DNA of 52,101 nt. Origin: an uncultured Pelagibacteraceae bacterium (GTDB lineage: Bacteria > Pseudomonadota > Alphaproteobacteria > Pelagibacterales > Pelagibacteraceae). Below are positions 17,593 to 26,591 of the stretch, in pieces. A program made the translations under genes and the position numbers. The notes under the pieces are model-generated. The model did no database searches, had not been told where the DNA came from, and saw only the letters and a program-made list of their open reading frames with translations. The first letter of the stretch is position 1. Each line of letters opens with the position of its first letter. The DNA is taken from positions 1-52,101 of the forward strand of contig CACEBP010000005.1 of NCBI GenBank assembly GCA_902557785.1, written 5' to 3'.

Positions 17593-18282
17593 TTAGATTT
17601 TTTTATCTCTTATCATTTTTAAGTCGATCCAAGCCATTTTTTTTTGTGCTGGTTGTCTCATTAAAAAAGCAGGGTGGAATGTAATTATCACCGAAGTTTT
17701 ACAATTACCGAATTGTTTTTCAATCCACTTCCCTCTCATTTTAGATATTACAACATCATTCCCAATTAATGCATTCATAGCTGTACTTCCAAGTAATACT
17801 AAAACTTTTGGATTAATGATTTCAATATGCTTCGTAATGAATGGTAAATATCTTCTTATCTCCTCATTTGTAGGTCTCCTATTATCTGGTGGGCGATAAT
17901 TTATAATATTGGAAATATAAACTTTATTTCTATCTAAATCGATTGCAGCTAACATTTTATCTAATAATGCTCCTGCTCGACCTACAAAAGGCAAACCTTC
18001 AGCATCCTCATTTGCACCTGGTGCTTCCCCAATCAGCATGATTTTTGAGTTAGGGTTTCCATCGCTAAACACAATATTTTTTCCATGTTTTTTAAGATCA
18101 CAATTATTTAAACTTAAGATTGATTTCTTTAACTTAATTAATTTTTCAGCTTTATTTCCTGAAATTTCAAAATTATCTTTTTTATATCTATTGATTGCCT
18201 TATTATTGTAAATTAAATTATAATTAATAAATTTATAATAATTAATTAACTTAACCGTACTAAAAATATTTTTTTTATTCAT
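17593..18282 (-). CDS. Uracil-DNA glycosylase, family 4-like
   Basis: Removes uracil from DNA. The two family motifs are visible: GEAPGANEDAEGLPFVGRAG (uracil pocket and catalysis) and HPAFLMRQP (DNA intercalation). Family 4 enzymes normally carry four cysteines that bind a [4Fe-4S] cluster. Here only one candidate (NNCDLKK) remains; the N-terminal partner and the two central positions (around NYRPPDNR and RRYLPF) are not cysteine. An extra N-terminal segment of about 40 residues is lysine- and asparagine-rich. Its start codon is 2 bases from the start of the divergent TPR gene. Confidence 0.87.
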   Translation of the reverse strand: MNKKNIFSTVKLINYYKFINYNLIYNNKAINRYKKDNFEISGNKAEKLIKLKKSILSLNNCDLKKHGKNIVFSDGNPNSKIMLIGEAPGANEDAEGLPFVGRAGALLDKMLAAIDLDRNKVYISNIINYRPPDNRRPTNEEIRRYLPFITKHIEIINPKVLVLLGSTAMNALIGNDVVISKMRGKWIEKQFGNCKTSVIITFHPAFLMRQPAQKKMAWIDLKMIRDKKI

Positions 18283-18284
18283 TT

Positions 18285-19976
18285 ATGTTTTTATCAAATT
18301 TCAAATTAAAGACTATAGGACTTATTATTTTTGTCATTAGTTTTTTATTCACATCCCAATCAAAATCTTTGGATAAATTTGATAAGGCAGATAATGTATC
18401 CAATTATTTTGCTGGAATTTTATCTTTTAATAATAATGAATACGACACGTCTTTTAAATTTCTCAGAAAACTAGATGGACTTGCGACTAGTCACCCAGAT
18501 TACTCAACTAAATATTTGTATACATTAGTTAATTCTGGAAAATTTAGAGAAGCATTCAATTTTTCAAAAAAATTAGAAAGGCAAAATTATAACATTTTTG
18601 AAAGCCATTTAATTACAGGTGTTTACTATCTTAAACACTCCAAATTGGATCTTGCTAAAGAGCACTTTAAAAAAGCTAAAAAGATCAAAAGATCTGTTTT
18701 AAATAATTTTGTCTCTGATTCTTTGCATAATTGGTCTAATCTTTCAAACAGTAATTCTGAAAACGCCCTGCAACAAATAAAAAAACTAGATGATAGGTTT
18801 GAAAATCTCAAAAAAATTCAAAACATCTTTCTTAATTGTTACTTTGATAGTCCCAAAACAAAAGTCTTATTCAAAGAATTAACTTCAAACAAAAAAACAG
18901 ATTTTTCACGTTATAATTATTTTTATGCATCCTATGAAGCGGGATTAGGAAATATCAGAGAAGCTAAAAAAATTGTTAATCTAGCTCTTAAATCTTACCC
19001 AAGAAACTTAAAATTAAACCAAATGGAGAGAGACTTGAATAATAATAAAAATATAATCATTTTTAATTGTAAAAATGAAGCGCATGTAAGTGCCGAAATT
19101 CTTTATATTACTGCAAACGCTTTAGCATCCCAATCAATTTATCCTCTTTCAAATTTTTATTTAAACTTGGCTAAATTTTTAAACGAAGATTTTCACTCAT
19201 ATAACACCCTTCTTGCAGAAAATTTTTATAAAAGCGATAATTTTAATGAAGCAAGAAAAATTTATAATTCTTTGAGCAAAAGAGGAACGGCGTATAGGTG
19301 GTACTCCTCTAAACAACTTTCAAGAATTTATTTACAAGATGATGATAAAGATCAAGCTATTAAAATTTTCTCAGAAGCATACAATAATTTAGATAAAAAG
19401 GAAATTTACGAGACTTTTGATTACGCTGAATTTTTAAAAAATAATGAAAAGTTTAAAGACTCTATCAACCTATATTCTGAGATAATAAATAAAATTAATA
19501 TCAAACATCCTTTATACGCAGAAGCAACAGATGGAAGAGGTGTAGCCTACGAGAGGATTGGAGAATGGGATAAAGCAGAAAAAGATTTATTAGAATCTCT
19601 TAAAGCTGATCCGGACCAAGCATATGTAATAAATTACTTGGCTTACTCATGGATTGAACAAGGAGTAAAGATAGAAGAGTCGCTTAATATGCTAGAAAAA
19701 GCAAATAGCCTTAGATCTAATGATCCTTATATAATAGACTCGCTAGGTTGGGCACTGTTTAAACTAAAAAAATATAAAGAGTCTAAAAAATATCTACAAA
19801 CAGCTGTAAGATTGATGCCTGGCGATCCTGTAGTCAATGATCATTATGGTGATGTTTTATGGAAAAATGGAAATGAAATACAAGCTAGGTATTATTGGAA
19901 TTATGTTTTAAACCTTGAAAAAACTAAAGAAGATCTAAAAAAAAACATTGAAAAAAAACTTATAAAAGGCCTTTAG
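18285..19976 (+). CDS. TPR-repeat protein with N-terminal signal/anchor
   Basis: 563-residue protein with a hydrophobic N-terminal segment (about residues 9-25), so probably exported or membrane-anchored. The rest is a helical repeat protein: TPR-like motifs are clearest near the C-terminus, for example in the blocks starting AEATDGRGVAYERIG, DPDQAYVINYLAYSW and DPYIIDSLGWALFKL, each about 34 residues apart. Such TPR proteins act as scaffolds; the partner is unknown. It precedes ispE by 3 bases, a pairing often seen in alphaproteobacteria. The specific role is not predictable from the sequence. Confidence 0.85.
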   Translation: MFLSNFKLKTIGLIIFVISFLFTSQSKSLDKFDKADNVSNYFAGILSFNNNEYDTSFKFLRKLDGLATSHPDYSTKYLYTLVNSGKFREAFNFSKKLERQNYNIFESHLITGVYYLKHSKLDLAKEHFKKAKKIKRSVLNNFVSDSLHNWSNLSNSNSENALQQIKKLDDRFENLKKIQNIFLNCYFDSPKTKVLFKELTSNKKTDFSRYNYFYASYEAGLGNIREAKKIVNLALKSYPRNLKLNQMERDLNNNKNIIIFNCKNEAHVSAEILYITANALASQSIYPLSNFYLNLAKFLNEDFHSYNTLLAENFYKSDNFNEARKIYNSLSKRGTAYRWYSSKQLSRIYLQDDDKDQAIKIFSEAYNNLDKKEIYETFDYAEFLKNNEKFKDSINLYSEIINKINIKHPLYAEATDGRGVAYERIGEWDKAEKDLLESLKADPDQAYVINYLAYSWIEQGVKIEESLNMLEKANSLRSNDPYIIDSLGWALFKLKKYKESKKYLQTAVRLMPGDPVVNDHYGDVLWKNGNEIQARYYWNYVLNLEKTKEDLKKNIEKKLIKGL

Positions 19977-19979
19977 TTT

Positions 19980-20816
19980 ATGGTTTTGAACTCCTATTCA
20001 AAAATTAATTTATCTTTACTAGTAAATTCAAAACAAAAAAATGGCCTGCATGATATTCAATCTTATTTTTGTTTAATCAATCTTAAAGATAAAATTAAAA
20101 TAAAGAAAATTAAGGGAAAAAAGGATATAATAAATTTTACTGGGTCTTTTGCTAAACATGTTAATAAAAAAAATAACTCGATAAAATCATTACTAATTTT
20201 ATTAAGAAATTTGAAATTAATTTCCTGTCATTATTCAATAATTGTAGAAAAAAAAATACCAGTTTTTGGTGGTTTAGGAGGAGGGACCAGCAATGCTGTT
20301 TCTGTAATGAGATATATCTTAAAAAATAAACCAAGTGTAAAAATTTTAAATGTTATTGAGAAAAAAATTGGCACAGATCTTAAACTTTTTTTCTACAAAC
20401 AAGGTTTTTTAAAAAACTTAAGTTTTGTTATTAATCAAAAAACTAAACAAAAATTCTTTTTTGTTTTGATTAAACCATCAATAAAATGTTCTACTCGAGA
20501 AATTTACTCGAAAGTGAAAAAATATTCAAAAAAAACTATATTTAGCAATAACAAGGTAAAAAAAAGAAAAGATTTTTTGAAATTACTGTATAATAGCAGA
20601 AATGACCTACAATTTATTGTTGAAAAAAAATATCCTAAATTAAAAACTATTTTAAGGAATATTAATGTTCAAAATGGATGTTATCTCTCAAGAATGACTG
20701 GGTCTGGATCTGTTTACTACGGGTTATTCACCGATCAAAATTATGCAAAAAAAGCCTGTAATAAATTAAAAAAAAAATATCCCAAACTTTGGGTTTCATT
20801 TGCAAAAACTGTTTAA
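19980..20816 (+). CDS. ispE: 4-diphosphocytidyl-2-C-methyl-D-erythritol kinase
   Basis: ATP-dependent kinase of the MEP isoprenoid pathway. The GHMP-kinase fold is indicated by the N-terminal SKINLSLLV, by the phosphate-binding loop IPVFGGLGGGTSNAVS and by the C-terminal RMTGSGSVYYGLF. It is rather diverged: the usual DGYH near the N-terminus reads NGLH, and the protein is lysine-rich. Length 278 residues is normal. It starts 3 bases after the TPR gene. A short perfect hairpin (CCCAAA-C-TTTGGG, 20781-20793) lies inside its last codons. Confidence 0.93.
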   Translation: MVLNSYSKINLSLLVNSKQKNGLHDIQSYFCLINLKDKIKIKKIKGKKDIINFTGSFAKHVNKKNNSIKSLLILLRNLKLISCHYSIIVEKKIPVFGGLGGGTSNAVSVMRYILKNKPSVKILNVIEKKIGTDLKLFFYKQGFLKNLSFVINQKTKQKFFFVLIKPSIKCSTREIYSKVKKYSKKTIFSNNKVKKRKDFLKLLYNSRNDLQFIVEKKYPKLKTILRNINVQNGCYLSRMTGSGSVYYGLFTDQNYAKKACNKLKKKYPKLWVSFAKTV

Positions 20817-20819
20817 TTT

Positions 20820-20842
20820 TTCTGATATATGATATATCAGAA
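20820..20842. repeat. 23-base perfect inverted repeat upstream of tRNA-Gln
   Basis: TTCTGATATAT, a single G, then ATATATCAGAA: two 11-base arms that match exactly. It lies 3 bases after the ispE stop and ends 10 bases before the tRNA. It contains TATGAT (20828-20833), a good match to a -10 box. It could be an operator over the tRNA promoter or an RNA hairpin that separates ispE from the tRNA. It has no T-run directly after it, so it is not a classical terminator. Confidence 0.7.
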
Positions 20843-20852
20843 TGGTTAAGTT

Positions 20853-20926
20853 TGGGGCATAGCCAAGCGGTAAGGCAGCGGTTTTTGATACCGCCATCCT
20901 AGGTTCGAATCCTAGTGCCCCAGCCA
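20853..20926 (+). tRNA. tRNA-Gln (anticodon TTG)
   Basis: The 74-base sequence folds as a full cloverleaf: acceptor TGGGGCA pairs with TGCCCCA, D-arm GCC/GGC, anticodon stem GCGGT/ACCGC with loop TTTTGAT (anticodon TTG, reading CAA and CAG), T-arm CTAGG-TTCGAAT-CCTAG. The discriminator is G and the CCA end is encoded. The weak first base pair and G discriminator are identity features of glutamine tRNA. It lies between ispE and the nucleotidyltransferase gene on the same strand. Confidence 0.97.
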
Positions 20927-20933
20927 AAGATAT

Positions 20934-22196
20934 ATGCTTGAAAAAAGTTTCAATTTTATAAAAAAAATTAAGAGAAACTTTTTTCCATTTTATAAAGATA
21001 AAGAAATACAATTTGTTTTTAATAAACTTCAAGAAGGATATCCAAAAGACACTATCACTGCAAGATTTGTTGGAGGTTGTGTAAGAAAGTATTTATCCAA
21101 TGATGAAATTGATGATATAGACATTGCAACAACACTAAGTTCCACTGACATTAAAGAAAAATTTAAAAACACTTATTTTAAAGTTATAGACACAGGCATA
21201 ACACACGGAACAATCACTTTAGTATCAAAAAAGTTTAAACTCGAACTTACAACTTTAAGAAAAGACTTGGAAACAGATGGGAGACATGCTGAAGTTGAAT
21301 ATATTGATGATTGGCAGCTTGACTCTGAAAGACGAGATTTTACTATCAACGCTATTTATCTAGATATCAATGGAAAAATTTTTGATCCTCAAGGTGGAAA
21401 AACTGATCTAGAAAACAACAATGTAAAATTTATTGGTGATCCTCAAAAAAGAATTGAGGAAGATTACTTACGTATAATACGATTTATTCGTTTTAAGATT
21501 ATTTATGATTTTGAAGTAGAACAAACTACTAGTAATGCAATTAAGTTAAATTTGACTGGAATTAAAAAGATTTCAAAAGAAAGGATTTTGGTAGAATTAT
21601 ATAAAATTTTGGATTTAAGAAATTTTATAAAATTGAATGACAGTTCAGATTTAAAAGAAATTTTTACTCTTATCTTTCCTGAATTTAAAAATTTAAAACG
21701 GCTGGAAAGATTAGTTGAAATTTGTGATTATTCAGAAATCAACAGAAGCCTATTGTTAGCAATACTTCTTATTGATGATATAGATACGCATGAATATTTT
21801 AGCCATAAATATAATATTTCTAATGATATTAAAGACGACCTCAATTCTTTTTCTAAAAATCTTAAATTAATAAAAGAAAATAAAGATTTCTTTGATAAAG
21901 ATTTAGAAAAAAATATTTACTTATATAATAAGGAATATTTAATTAATTTAAATATTCTTCATTATGTATTAAATCTAAAACTTAAAAATAAAGATTTTTC
22001 TAAAACCTTAAAAAAAATACTCAAATCTAAAATCCATAAGCTTTCTATAGATGGGAGATACCTAATGCAAAATGGCATGCAACAAGGTTCAGCAGTAGGT
22101 AAGGTCTTAAAAGAAATTGAGGTAGAATGGTTAAAAAATAATTTTCAAATATCTAAAGATAGAGTAAAAGAAATAATTCGAACCCATTCAAGTTAA
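20934..22196 (+). CDS. CCA-adding enzyme / poly(A) polymerase family nucleotidyltransferase
   Basis: Class II tRNA nucleotidyltransferase superfamily, 420 residues. The N-terminal catalytic domain has GGCVRKYL (the GG-VR motif), the metal-binding DIDIAT, and RRDFTINAIYLD. The next domain has the EDYLRIIRFIRF block typical of CCA-adding and poly(A) enzymes. It most likely repairs or adds the tRNA CCA end; PcnB-type poly(A) activity cannot be excluded from the sequence. The start codon lies only 7 bases after the CCA of the tRNA-Gln gene, so after tRNA processing the mRNA would be almost leaderless. It converges on greA with a TTAA stop overlap. Confidence 0.92.
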   Translation: MLEKSFNFIKKIKRNFFPFYKDKEIQFVFNKLQEGYPKDTITARFVGGCVRKYLSNDEIDDIDIATTLSSTDIKEKFKNTYFKVIDTGITHGTITLVSKKFKLELTTLRKDLETDGRHAEVEYIDDWQLDSERRDFTINAIYLDINGKIFDPQGGKTDLENNNVKFIGDPQKRIEEDYLRIIRFIRFKIIYDFEVEQTTSNAIKLNLTGIKKISKERILVELYKILDLRNFIKLNDSSDLKEIFTLIFPEFKNLKRLERLVEICDYSEINRSLLLAILLIDDIDTHEYFSHKYNISNDIKDDLNSFSKNLKLIKENKDFFDKDLEKNIYLYNKEYLINLNILHYVLNLKLKNKDFSKTLKKILKSKIHKLSIDGRYLMQNGMQQGSAVGKVLKEIEVEWLKNNFQISKDRVKEIIRTHSS

Positions 22197-22669
22197 ATAT
22201 ATTCAACGTTAAGTATTTCAAAACTTTTTTCACCAGATGGAGTATTTACAGAAACTATCTCACCTTTGTCTTTTCCTATCAAAGCTCTTCCTATTGGACT
22301 TTTAAAAAATATTAAATTTTTCTTAATGTCGGCTTCGTCTTGCCCAACTAATTTATATTTGATTTCCTTGCTAGTCTCAAGATCTTGAAGTTTTACGGTG
22401 GAACCAAAGATCACTTTTCCATCATTTTCAATTTTAGTCACATCAATTACATTGGCACGAGCAATTAAATCATTAATTGCTATTACTCTACTTTCAATCA
22501 AAGCTTGTTGCTCTTTAGCTGCGTGGTACTCGGCATTTTCTTTTAAATCTCCATGAGATCTAGCTTCAGCGATTGCTTCAACAACTTTTGGTCTTTGAAT
22601 ATTTTTTAAATCCTCTAATTCTTCTTTTAAATTCTGAAGACCGTTTACTGTTATAGGTTCCTTTTCCAT
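22193..22669 (-). CDS. greA: Transcription elongation factor GreA
   Basis: Rescues backtracked RNA polymerase by stimulating transcript cleavage. The N-terminal coiled coil begins VNGLQNLKEELEDLKN and contains the acidic tip region EARSHGDLKENAEYHAAKEQ, whose acidic residues reach the polymerase active site. The C-terminal FKBP-like domain follows (SPIGRALIGKDKGE). I chose the ATG at 22669 (MEKEPITVNG), 2 bases after hemF ends; an ATG at 22681 overlapping hemF would add four residues. It is the last gene of the trmL-hemF-greA unit. Confidence 0.96.
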   Translation of the reverse strand: MEKEPITVNGLQNLKEELEDLKNIQRPKVVEAIAEARSHGDLKENAEYHAAKEQQALIESRVIAINDLIARANVIDVTKIENDGKVIFGSTVKLQDLETSKEIKYKLVGQDEADIKKNLIFFKSPIGRALIGKDKGEIVSVNTPSGEKSFEILNVEYI

Positions 22670-22671
22670 AA

Positions 22672-23496
22672 TTATTTCCATTTAACTTCAGGAGGCAAAG
22701 ACATTAAAATAGAATCTGTATTACCCCCAGAATTCAAGCCAAATTTTGTACCCCTGTCATACAAAAGATTAAACTCAACATATCTTCCTCGTTTAAGCAA
22801 TTGTTTCTCTTTATCTTTTTTTGTGTATTTTAACTTTTTCTTTCTATTAATTACTTTATTTGAAATATCAATGAAAGCTAATCCAAGCTCTCTTACAAAT
22901 TTGAAGTTTTTAATCCAATCTTTAGTTTCGTAATCAAAAAAAATTCCACCAATTCCTCTAGCTTCTTTTCTATGGGGTAGATAAAAATATTCATCACACC
23001 ATTTTTTATATTTTTTATAGTTTTTTTTATTTTGTAAACAAATTTTTTTAAGATCATTATGAACAATTTGACTTTCCTTTTTATCCTCATGACTTGGTGT
23101 TACATCCATCCCCCCACCAAACCATTCTATTGATGTAACAATAAATCTTGTGTTGAAATGAATAGCGGGAATCTTTGGGTTTTTCATATGAGCAACTACA
23201 GAAACACCTGAGGCCCAATACACACCTTGTTTTTCAGCACCAAGTATATTTGATCTAAATTTTTTTGGAAATATGCCTGAGACAGTTGATTTGTTAACTC
23301 CAACTTTGTCAAAAATTTTTCCATTTGTTAACAAATAAGAAGTTCCACCACCTTCTTTGATATTTTTTTTATACCAGTCTCTCTTAGTAAATTTTAATTT
23401 ATTATTTTCCAAAATTTCAAAAGATTTGCATATTTGTATTTGCAGGTATGAGAACCAACTATCAGCCATTTTTTTTCTAAAATCAGATGAAATCAT
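22672..23496 (-). CDS. hemF: Oxygen-dependent coproporphyrinogen III oxidase
   Basis: Aerobic heme-biosynthesis enzyme that decarboxylates coproporphyrinogen III. Family blocks visible are the VVAHMKNPKIPAIHFNTRF stretch, the glycine-rich WFGGGMDVTPSH, and YFYLPHRKEARGIGGIFFDY. The C-terminus has RGRYVEFNLLYDRGTKFGL, also conserved. The 274 residues are slightly short of the E. coli enzyme (299). The start overlaps the trmL stop by one base (23496). Its use of oxygen fits an aerobic lifestyle and the heme demand of the nearby bc1 complex. Confidence 0.97.
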   Translation of the reverse strand: MISSDFRKKMADSWFSYLQIQICKSFEILENNKLKFTKRDWYKKNIKEGGGTSYLLTNGKIFDKVGVNKSTVSGIFPKKFRSNILGAEKQGVYWASGVSVVAHMKNPKIPAIHFNTRFIVTSIEWFGGGMDVTPSHEDKKESQIVHNDLKKICLQNKKNYKKYKKWCDEYFYLPHRKEARGIGGIFFDYETKDWIKNFKFVRELGLAFIDISNKVINRKKKLKYTKKDKEKQLLKRGRYVEFNLLYDRGTKFGLNSGGNTDSILMSLPPEVKWK

Positions 23497-23945
23497 TATT
23501 TTAACAAGTTATTTTGTCTAAGAGCTTCAGCAGAAATAATGGCTACGCTTATAGCAACATTAAGCGATCTAGTTTTTTTATTTATTGGAACTTTCACTTT
23601 ATTTTTGATTGTTTTATGTAAACTTTCCGGCACCCCAGCACTTTCTCTCCCAAATAACAGAATATCATTCTTTTTGAAATTAAATCTATGATAATTTTTT
23701 TTAGCTTTAGTTGTCATAAGCACAATTCTTTTTTTTTTATTTTTATTTATAAATTTATCATAATCCTCGTACCTAAATATCTTACAAAATCCTAAATAAT
23801 CCATCGCAACCCGTTTAAATCTTGGGTCATGCAAGTCAAAACCACAAGGCTCAATAATATGGATTTTAAGTTTAAAACAAGCGCCCAGTCTTATTATGGC
23901 AGCTGTATTTTGAGGTATATCTGGTTTATATAGAGCTATGTGCAT
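23496..23945 (-). CDS. trmL: tRNA (cytidine(34)-2'-O)-methyltransferase
   Basis: SPOUT-family enzyme that methylates the wobble ribose of certain leucine tRNAs. The 149-residue size is right for TrmL. The knot-forming SAM-binding motifs are visible: IALYKPDIPQNTAAIIRL at the N-terminus, LLFGRESAGVPESLH in the middle, and RSLNVAISVAIISAEALRQ at the end. It is the first gene of the leftward unit with hemF and greA and is divergent from petA with an 89-base gap, which must hold the promoters for both. Confidence 0.94.
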   Translation of the reverse strand: MHIALYKPDIPQNTAAIIRLGACFKLKIHIIEPCGFDLHDPRFKRVAMDYLGFCKIFRYEDYDKFINKNKKKRIVLMTTKAKKNYHRFNFKKNDILLFGRESAGVPESLHKTIKNKVKVPINKKTRSLNVAISVAIISAEALRQNNLLK

Positions 23946-24034
23946 TATTATTGCTTAATTTATGTGTCATTCTGACCCTAGAGTATTTAAAAACATAGTT
24001 TAAATAATTAAATATATTATAAACGCAATCATTA

Positions 24035-24556
24035 ATGAGCAAAGAAGAAAAAAAAGTAAATCGGAGAGATTTTTTATTTACAGCTAGTTACACTATTGGA
24101 GCAGTAGGAGTTGGGGCAGTAATTTGGCCAATGATAGACCAAATGAATCCAGATAAAGCTCAACAAGCTTTAGCAACTACAGAAGTTGACATTAGTAGTA
24201 TAGAACCTGGCAAATCTATTACTGTTTTGTGGCGAGGAAAACCAATATTTATTAAAAAAAGAACTTCAGAGGAAATAGCTGAGGCTAGGGCGGTAAAATT
24301 GGACGATTTGCCTGATCCTCAAAAAGATGAGGACAGAGTAAAAGACGGAAAAGATGAGTGGTTAGTGATGCTAGGGGTTTGCACGCACCTAGGATGCGTA
24401 CCATTGAAAGATAAGGGTGATTATAATGGTTGGTTTTGTCCTTGCCATGGTTCACATTACGATGTATCAGGCAGGATAAGAAAAGGACCAGCTCCAACAA
24501 ATATGGAAATACCAAAGTTTGAATTTGTTGATAGCAATACAATTAAAATTGGATAA
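24035..24556 (+). CDS. petA: Ubiquinol-cytochrome c reductase, Rieske iron-sulfur subunit
   Basis: Rieske [2Fe-2S] subunit of the cytochrome bc1 complex. The 173-residue protein has a twin-arginine signal/anchor (R10-R11 in NRRDFLF, followed by a hydrophobic helix). The cluster-binding boxes are CTHLGC (116-121) and CPCHGSH (135-141), giving ligands C116, H118, C135 and H138 and the disulfide pair C121/C137. It leads the petABC operon, 6 bases before petB. The 89 bases upstream are AT-rich, and I could not assign a confident promoter. Confidence 0.97.
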   Translation: MSKEEKKVNRRDFLFTASYTIGAVGVGAVIWPMIDQMNPDKAQQALATTEVDISSIEPGKSITVLWRGKPIFIKKRTSEEIAEARAVKLDDLPDPQKDEDRVKDGKDEWLVMLGVCTHLGCVPLKDKGDYNGWFCPCHGSHYDVSGRIRKGPAPTNMEIPKFEFVDSNTIKIG

Positions 24557-24562
24557 ATAATT

Positions 24563-25822
24563 ATGAGTGAGCAAGAATACGTACCAAAATCTAAAGTAGG
24601 AAAATGGTTTAATGACCGTTTACCTTTGCTCACGCTTGGAGCACATCTAACAGATTACCCAACACCTAAAAATTTAAATTATTGGTGGACCTTTGGCGGA
24701 ATTTTAACTTTTTGTTTGATCACTCAAATAGTTACAGGAATCGTTTTAGCAATGCATTACGTCGCTCATGCAGATTTAGCTTTTGCAAGTGTGGAACACA
24801 TAATGAGAGACGTAAATTATGGTTGGCTAATAAGATACATTCATAGCAATGGTGCATCTATGTTTTTCCTAGCAGTTTATATTCACATTTTTAGGTCTTT
24901 ATTTTATGGATCATATAAATCACCAAGAGAAGTAATTTGGATAATTGGTTTGATGATTTATTTATTAATGATGGCGGCAGCTTTCATGGGTTATGTTTTG
25001 CCTTGGGGTCAAATGAGTTTCTGGGGCGCTACAGTAATAACTAATTTATTTAGTGCGATCCCACTAGTTGGAGATAGTATAACAACTTGGTTGTGGGGAG
25101 CATATTCTGTAGATAATCCTACACTGAACAGATTTTTTAGTTTACATTATTTAATCCCGTTTTTAATTTTAGGATTAGTAGTTTTACATATTTGGGCTCT
25201 ACATGTTCCAGGAAATAATAACCCTGTAGGAATTGATATAAAGAAACCGTCTAAAGATACAGTTCCGTTTCATCCTTATATAACTATTAAAGATGCTTTC
25301 GCGCTTTTAGTATTTATGATCATATTTGCTGGATTTGTATTCTTCACTCCTAATGTTTTGGGACACTCAGACAATTATATACCTGCCAATCCGTTAGTTA
25401 CACCTGCTCACATAGTACCTGAATGGTATTTGTTACCATTTTACGCAATTTTAAGATCTGTCCCTGATAAATTAGGCGGGGTAATTTTAATGTTCAGTGC
25501 AATTTTTATTTTATTTGTTTTACCTTGGTTAGATACATCAAAAGTTAGATCGGCTGTTTTTAGACCGATTTATAGACAGTTCTTTTGGATATTAGTAATA
25601 GATGTTCTAATGCTTGGCTATGTTGGTGCGATGCCAGCTGAGGGAATTTACTTAGTATTAGCTAGAGTGGGAACTATTTATTATTTCTTACATTTTATAG
25701 TAGTTATGCCTGTTGTCGGATATTTGGAAAAAACAGATCCTATTCCTATGAGCATCTCCGAGCCAGTATTAACTGGAGGAGCAGAACCATCTTTAGCTAG
25801 GAAGGTTAATGATAAAGTCTAA
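24563..25822 (+). CDS. petB: Cytochrome b of the bc1 complex
   Basis: Core membrane subunit that binds two hemes and the quinol-oxidation and quinone-reduction sites. The 419-residue protein has at least eight hydrophobic helices. Landmarks are the N-terminal [20 protein letters not shown], the heme-ligand helices ([11 protein letters not shown] and [26 protein letters not shown]), and the Qo-site PEWY in [19 protein letters not shown]. It overlaps petC by 14 bases. Length is typical of alphaproteobacterial cytochrome b. Confidence 0.98.
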   Translation: MSEQEYVPKSKVGKWFNDRLPLLTLGAHLTDYPTPKNLNYWWTFGGILTFCLITQIVTGIVLAMHYVAHADLAFASVEHIMRDVNYGWLIRYIHSNGASMFFLAVYIHIFRSLFYGSYKSPREVIWIIGLMIYLLMMAAAFMGYVLPWGQMSFWGATVITNLFSAIPLVGDSITTWLWGAYSVDNPTLNRFFSLHYLIPFLILGLVVLHIWALHVPGNNNPVGIDIKKPSKDTVPFHPYITIKDAFALLVFMIIFAGFVFFTPNVLGHSDNYIPANPLVTPAHIVPEWYLLPFYAILRSVPDKLGGVILMFSAIFILFVLPWLDTSKVRSAVFRPIYRQFFWILVIDVLMLGYVGAMPAEGIYLVLARVGTIYYFLHFIVVMPVVGYLEKTDPIPMSISEPVLTGGAEPSLARKVNDKV

Positions 25823-26591
25823 TATAAAACTACTCGTTTTATCTTTTTTGTTACTTATCTCACTCAGACCACTACAAAGCGCTGAAATGGTTGATCCAAT
25901 TAAAGTGGATTGGAGTTTTAAAGGTTTAACAGGGACCTTTGATAGAGCGTCACTACAAAGAGGTTTTCAAGTTTATAAAGAAGTCTGTGCTTCTTGCCAT
26001 TCAATGCAATATCTTAGCTATAGAAATCTAGGAGAGCCAGGTGGACCTGAGTTTTCTGAACAAGAGGTAAAAGCTATTGCTGCTAGCTTCGAAATAGAGG
26101 ATGGTCCAGACTCTCAAGGAGAAATGTTTACTCGACCAGGAAAACCTTCAGATAAATTTAAAAGCCCGTATCCCAATGTTCAGGCAGCAACAGCTGCTAA
26201 TGGTGGGGCATACCCACCTGATATGTCAGTTTTAGTCAAAGCAAGAAAAGGAGGAGCTAATTACATTTATTCAGTTCTTGTTGGTTACGAAGACCCTCCT
26301 CCAGGTGTAACTCTTGATGACGGTGTTTATTACAATAAATATATGGTCGGTAATAAGATTAAAATGCCAAATAATTTAATGGATGGCCTAGTTGAATATG
26401 CAGATGGCACCGAGTCTACTGTTGATCAAATGGCTAAAGATGTAACAACTTTCTTAGCTTGGGCTGCCGAACCTGAACTTGAAGAAAGACATAGAACGGG
26501 AGTTAAAGTAATTATTTATTTGGCGCTATTAACAACTTTAGTTTATTTAAGTATGAAGAAAATTTGGTCACGGGTTGACACGGAAGTATAA
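25809..26591 (+). CDS. petC: Cytochrome c1 of the bc1 complex
   Basis: Heme-bearing subunit that passes electrons from the Rieske protein to cytochrome c. It has a signal peptide (hydrophobic to about residue 20, cleavage probably after QSA). The heme-binding motif CASCH is at residues 60-64, followed by [10 protein letters not shown], characteristic of c1. The likely methionine-ligand region is [14 protein letters not shown]-terminal membrane anchor ([20 protein letters not shown]) closes the protein. Its last 24 bases overlap ychF on the opposite strand. Confidence 0.97.
   Translation: MIKSNIKLLVLSFLLLISLRPLQSAEMVDPIKVDWSFKGLTGTFDRASLQRGFQVYKEVCASCHSMQYLSYRNLGEPGGPEFSEQEVKAIAASFEIEDGPDSQGEMFTRPGKPSDKFKSPYPNVQAATAANGGAYPPDMSVLVKARKGGANYIYSVLVGYEDPPPGVTLDDGVYYNKYMVGNKIKMPNNLMDGLVEYADGTESTVDQMAKDVTTFLAWAAEPELEERHRTGVKVIIYLALLTTLVYLSMKKIWSRVDTEV

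Noticed and set aside
20781-20793. CCCAAA-C-TTTGGG hairpin near the ispE end as a terminator.
   Set aside because: It lies inside the coding region, the loop is one base, and no T-tract follows closely.
20796-21032. 78-residue minus-strand frame across the tRNA region.
   Set aside because: It is antisense to the tRNA-Gln gene and the start of the nucleotidyltransferase; frames reading ...GFEPRM...PLGYAP are a known artefact of tRNA antisense sequence.
23946-24034. Promoter of petABC.
   Set aside because: The gap must contain promoters for trmL and petA, but its AT-richness offers many weak -10-like hexamers and no convincing spaced -35, so I assign no position.
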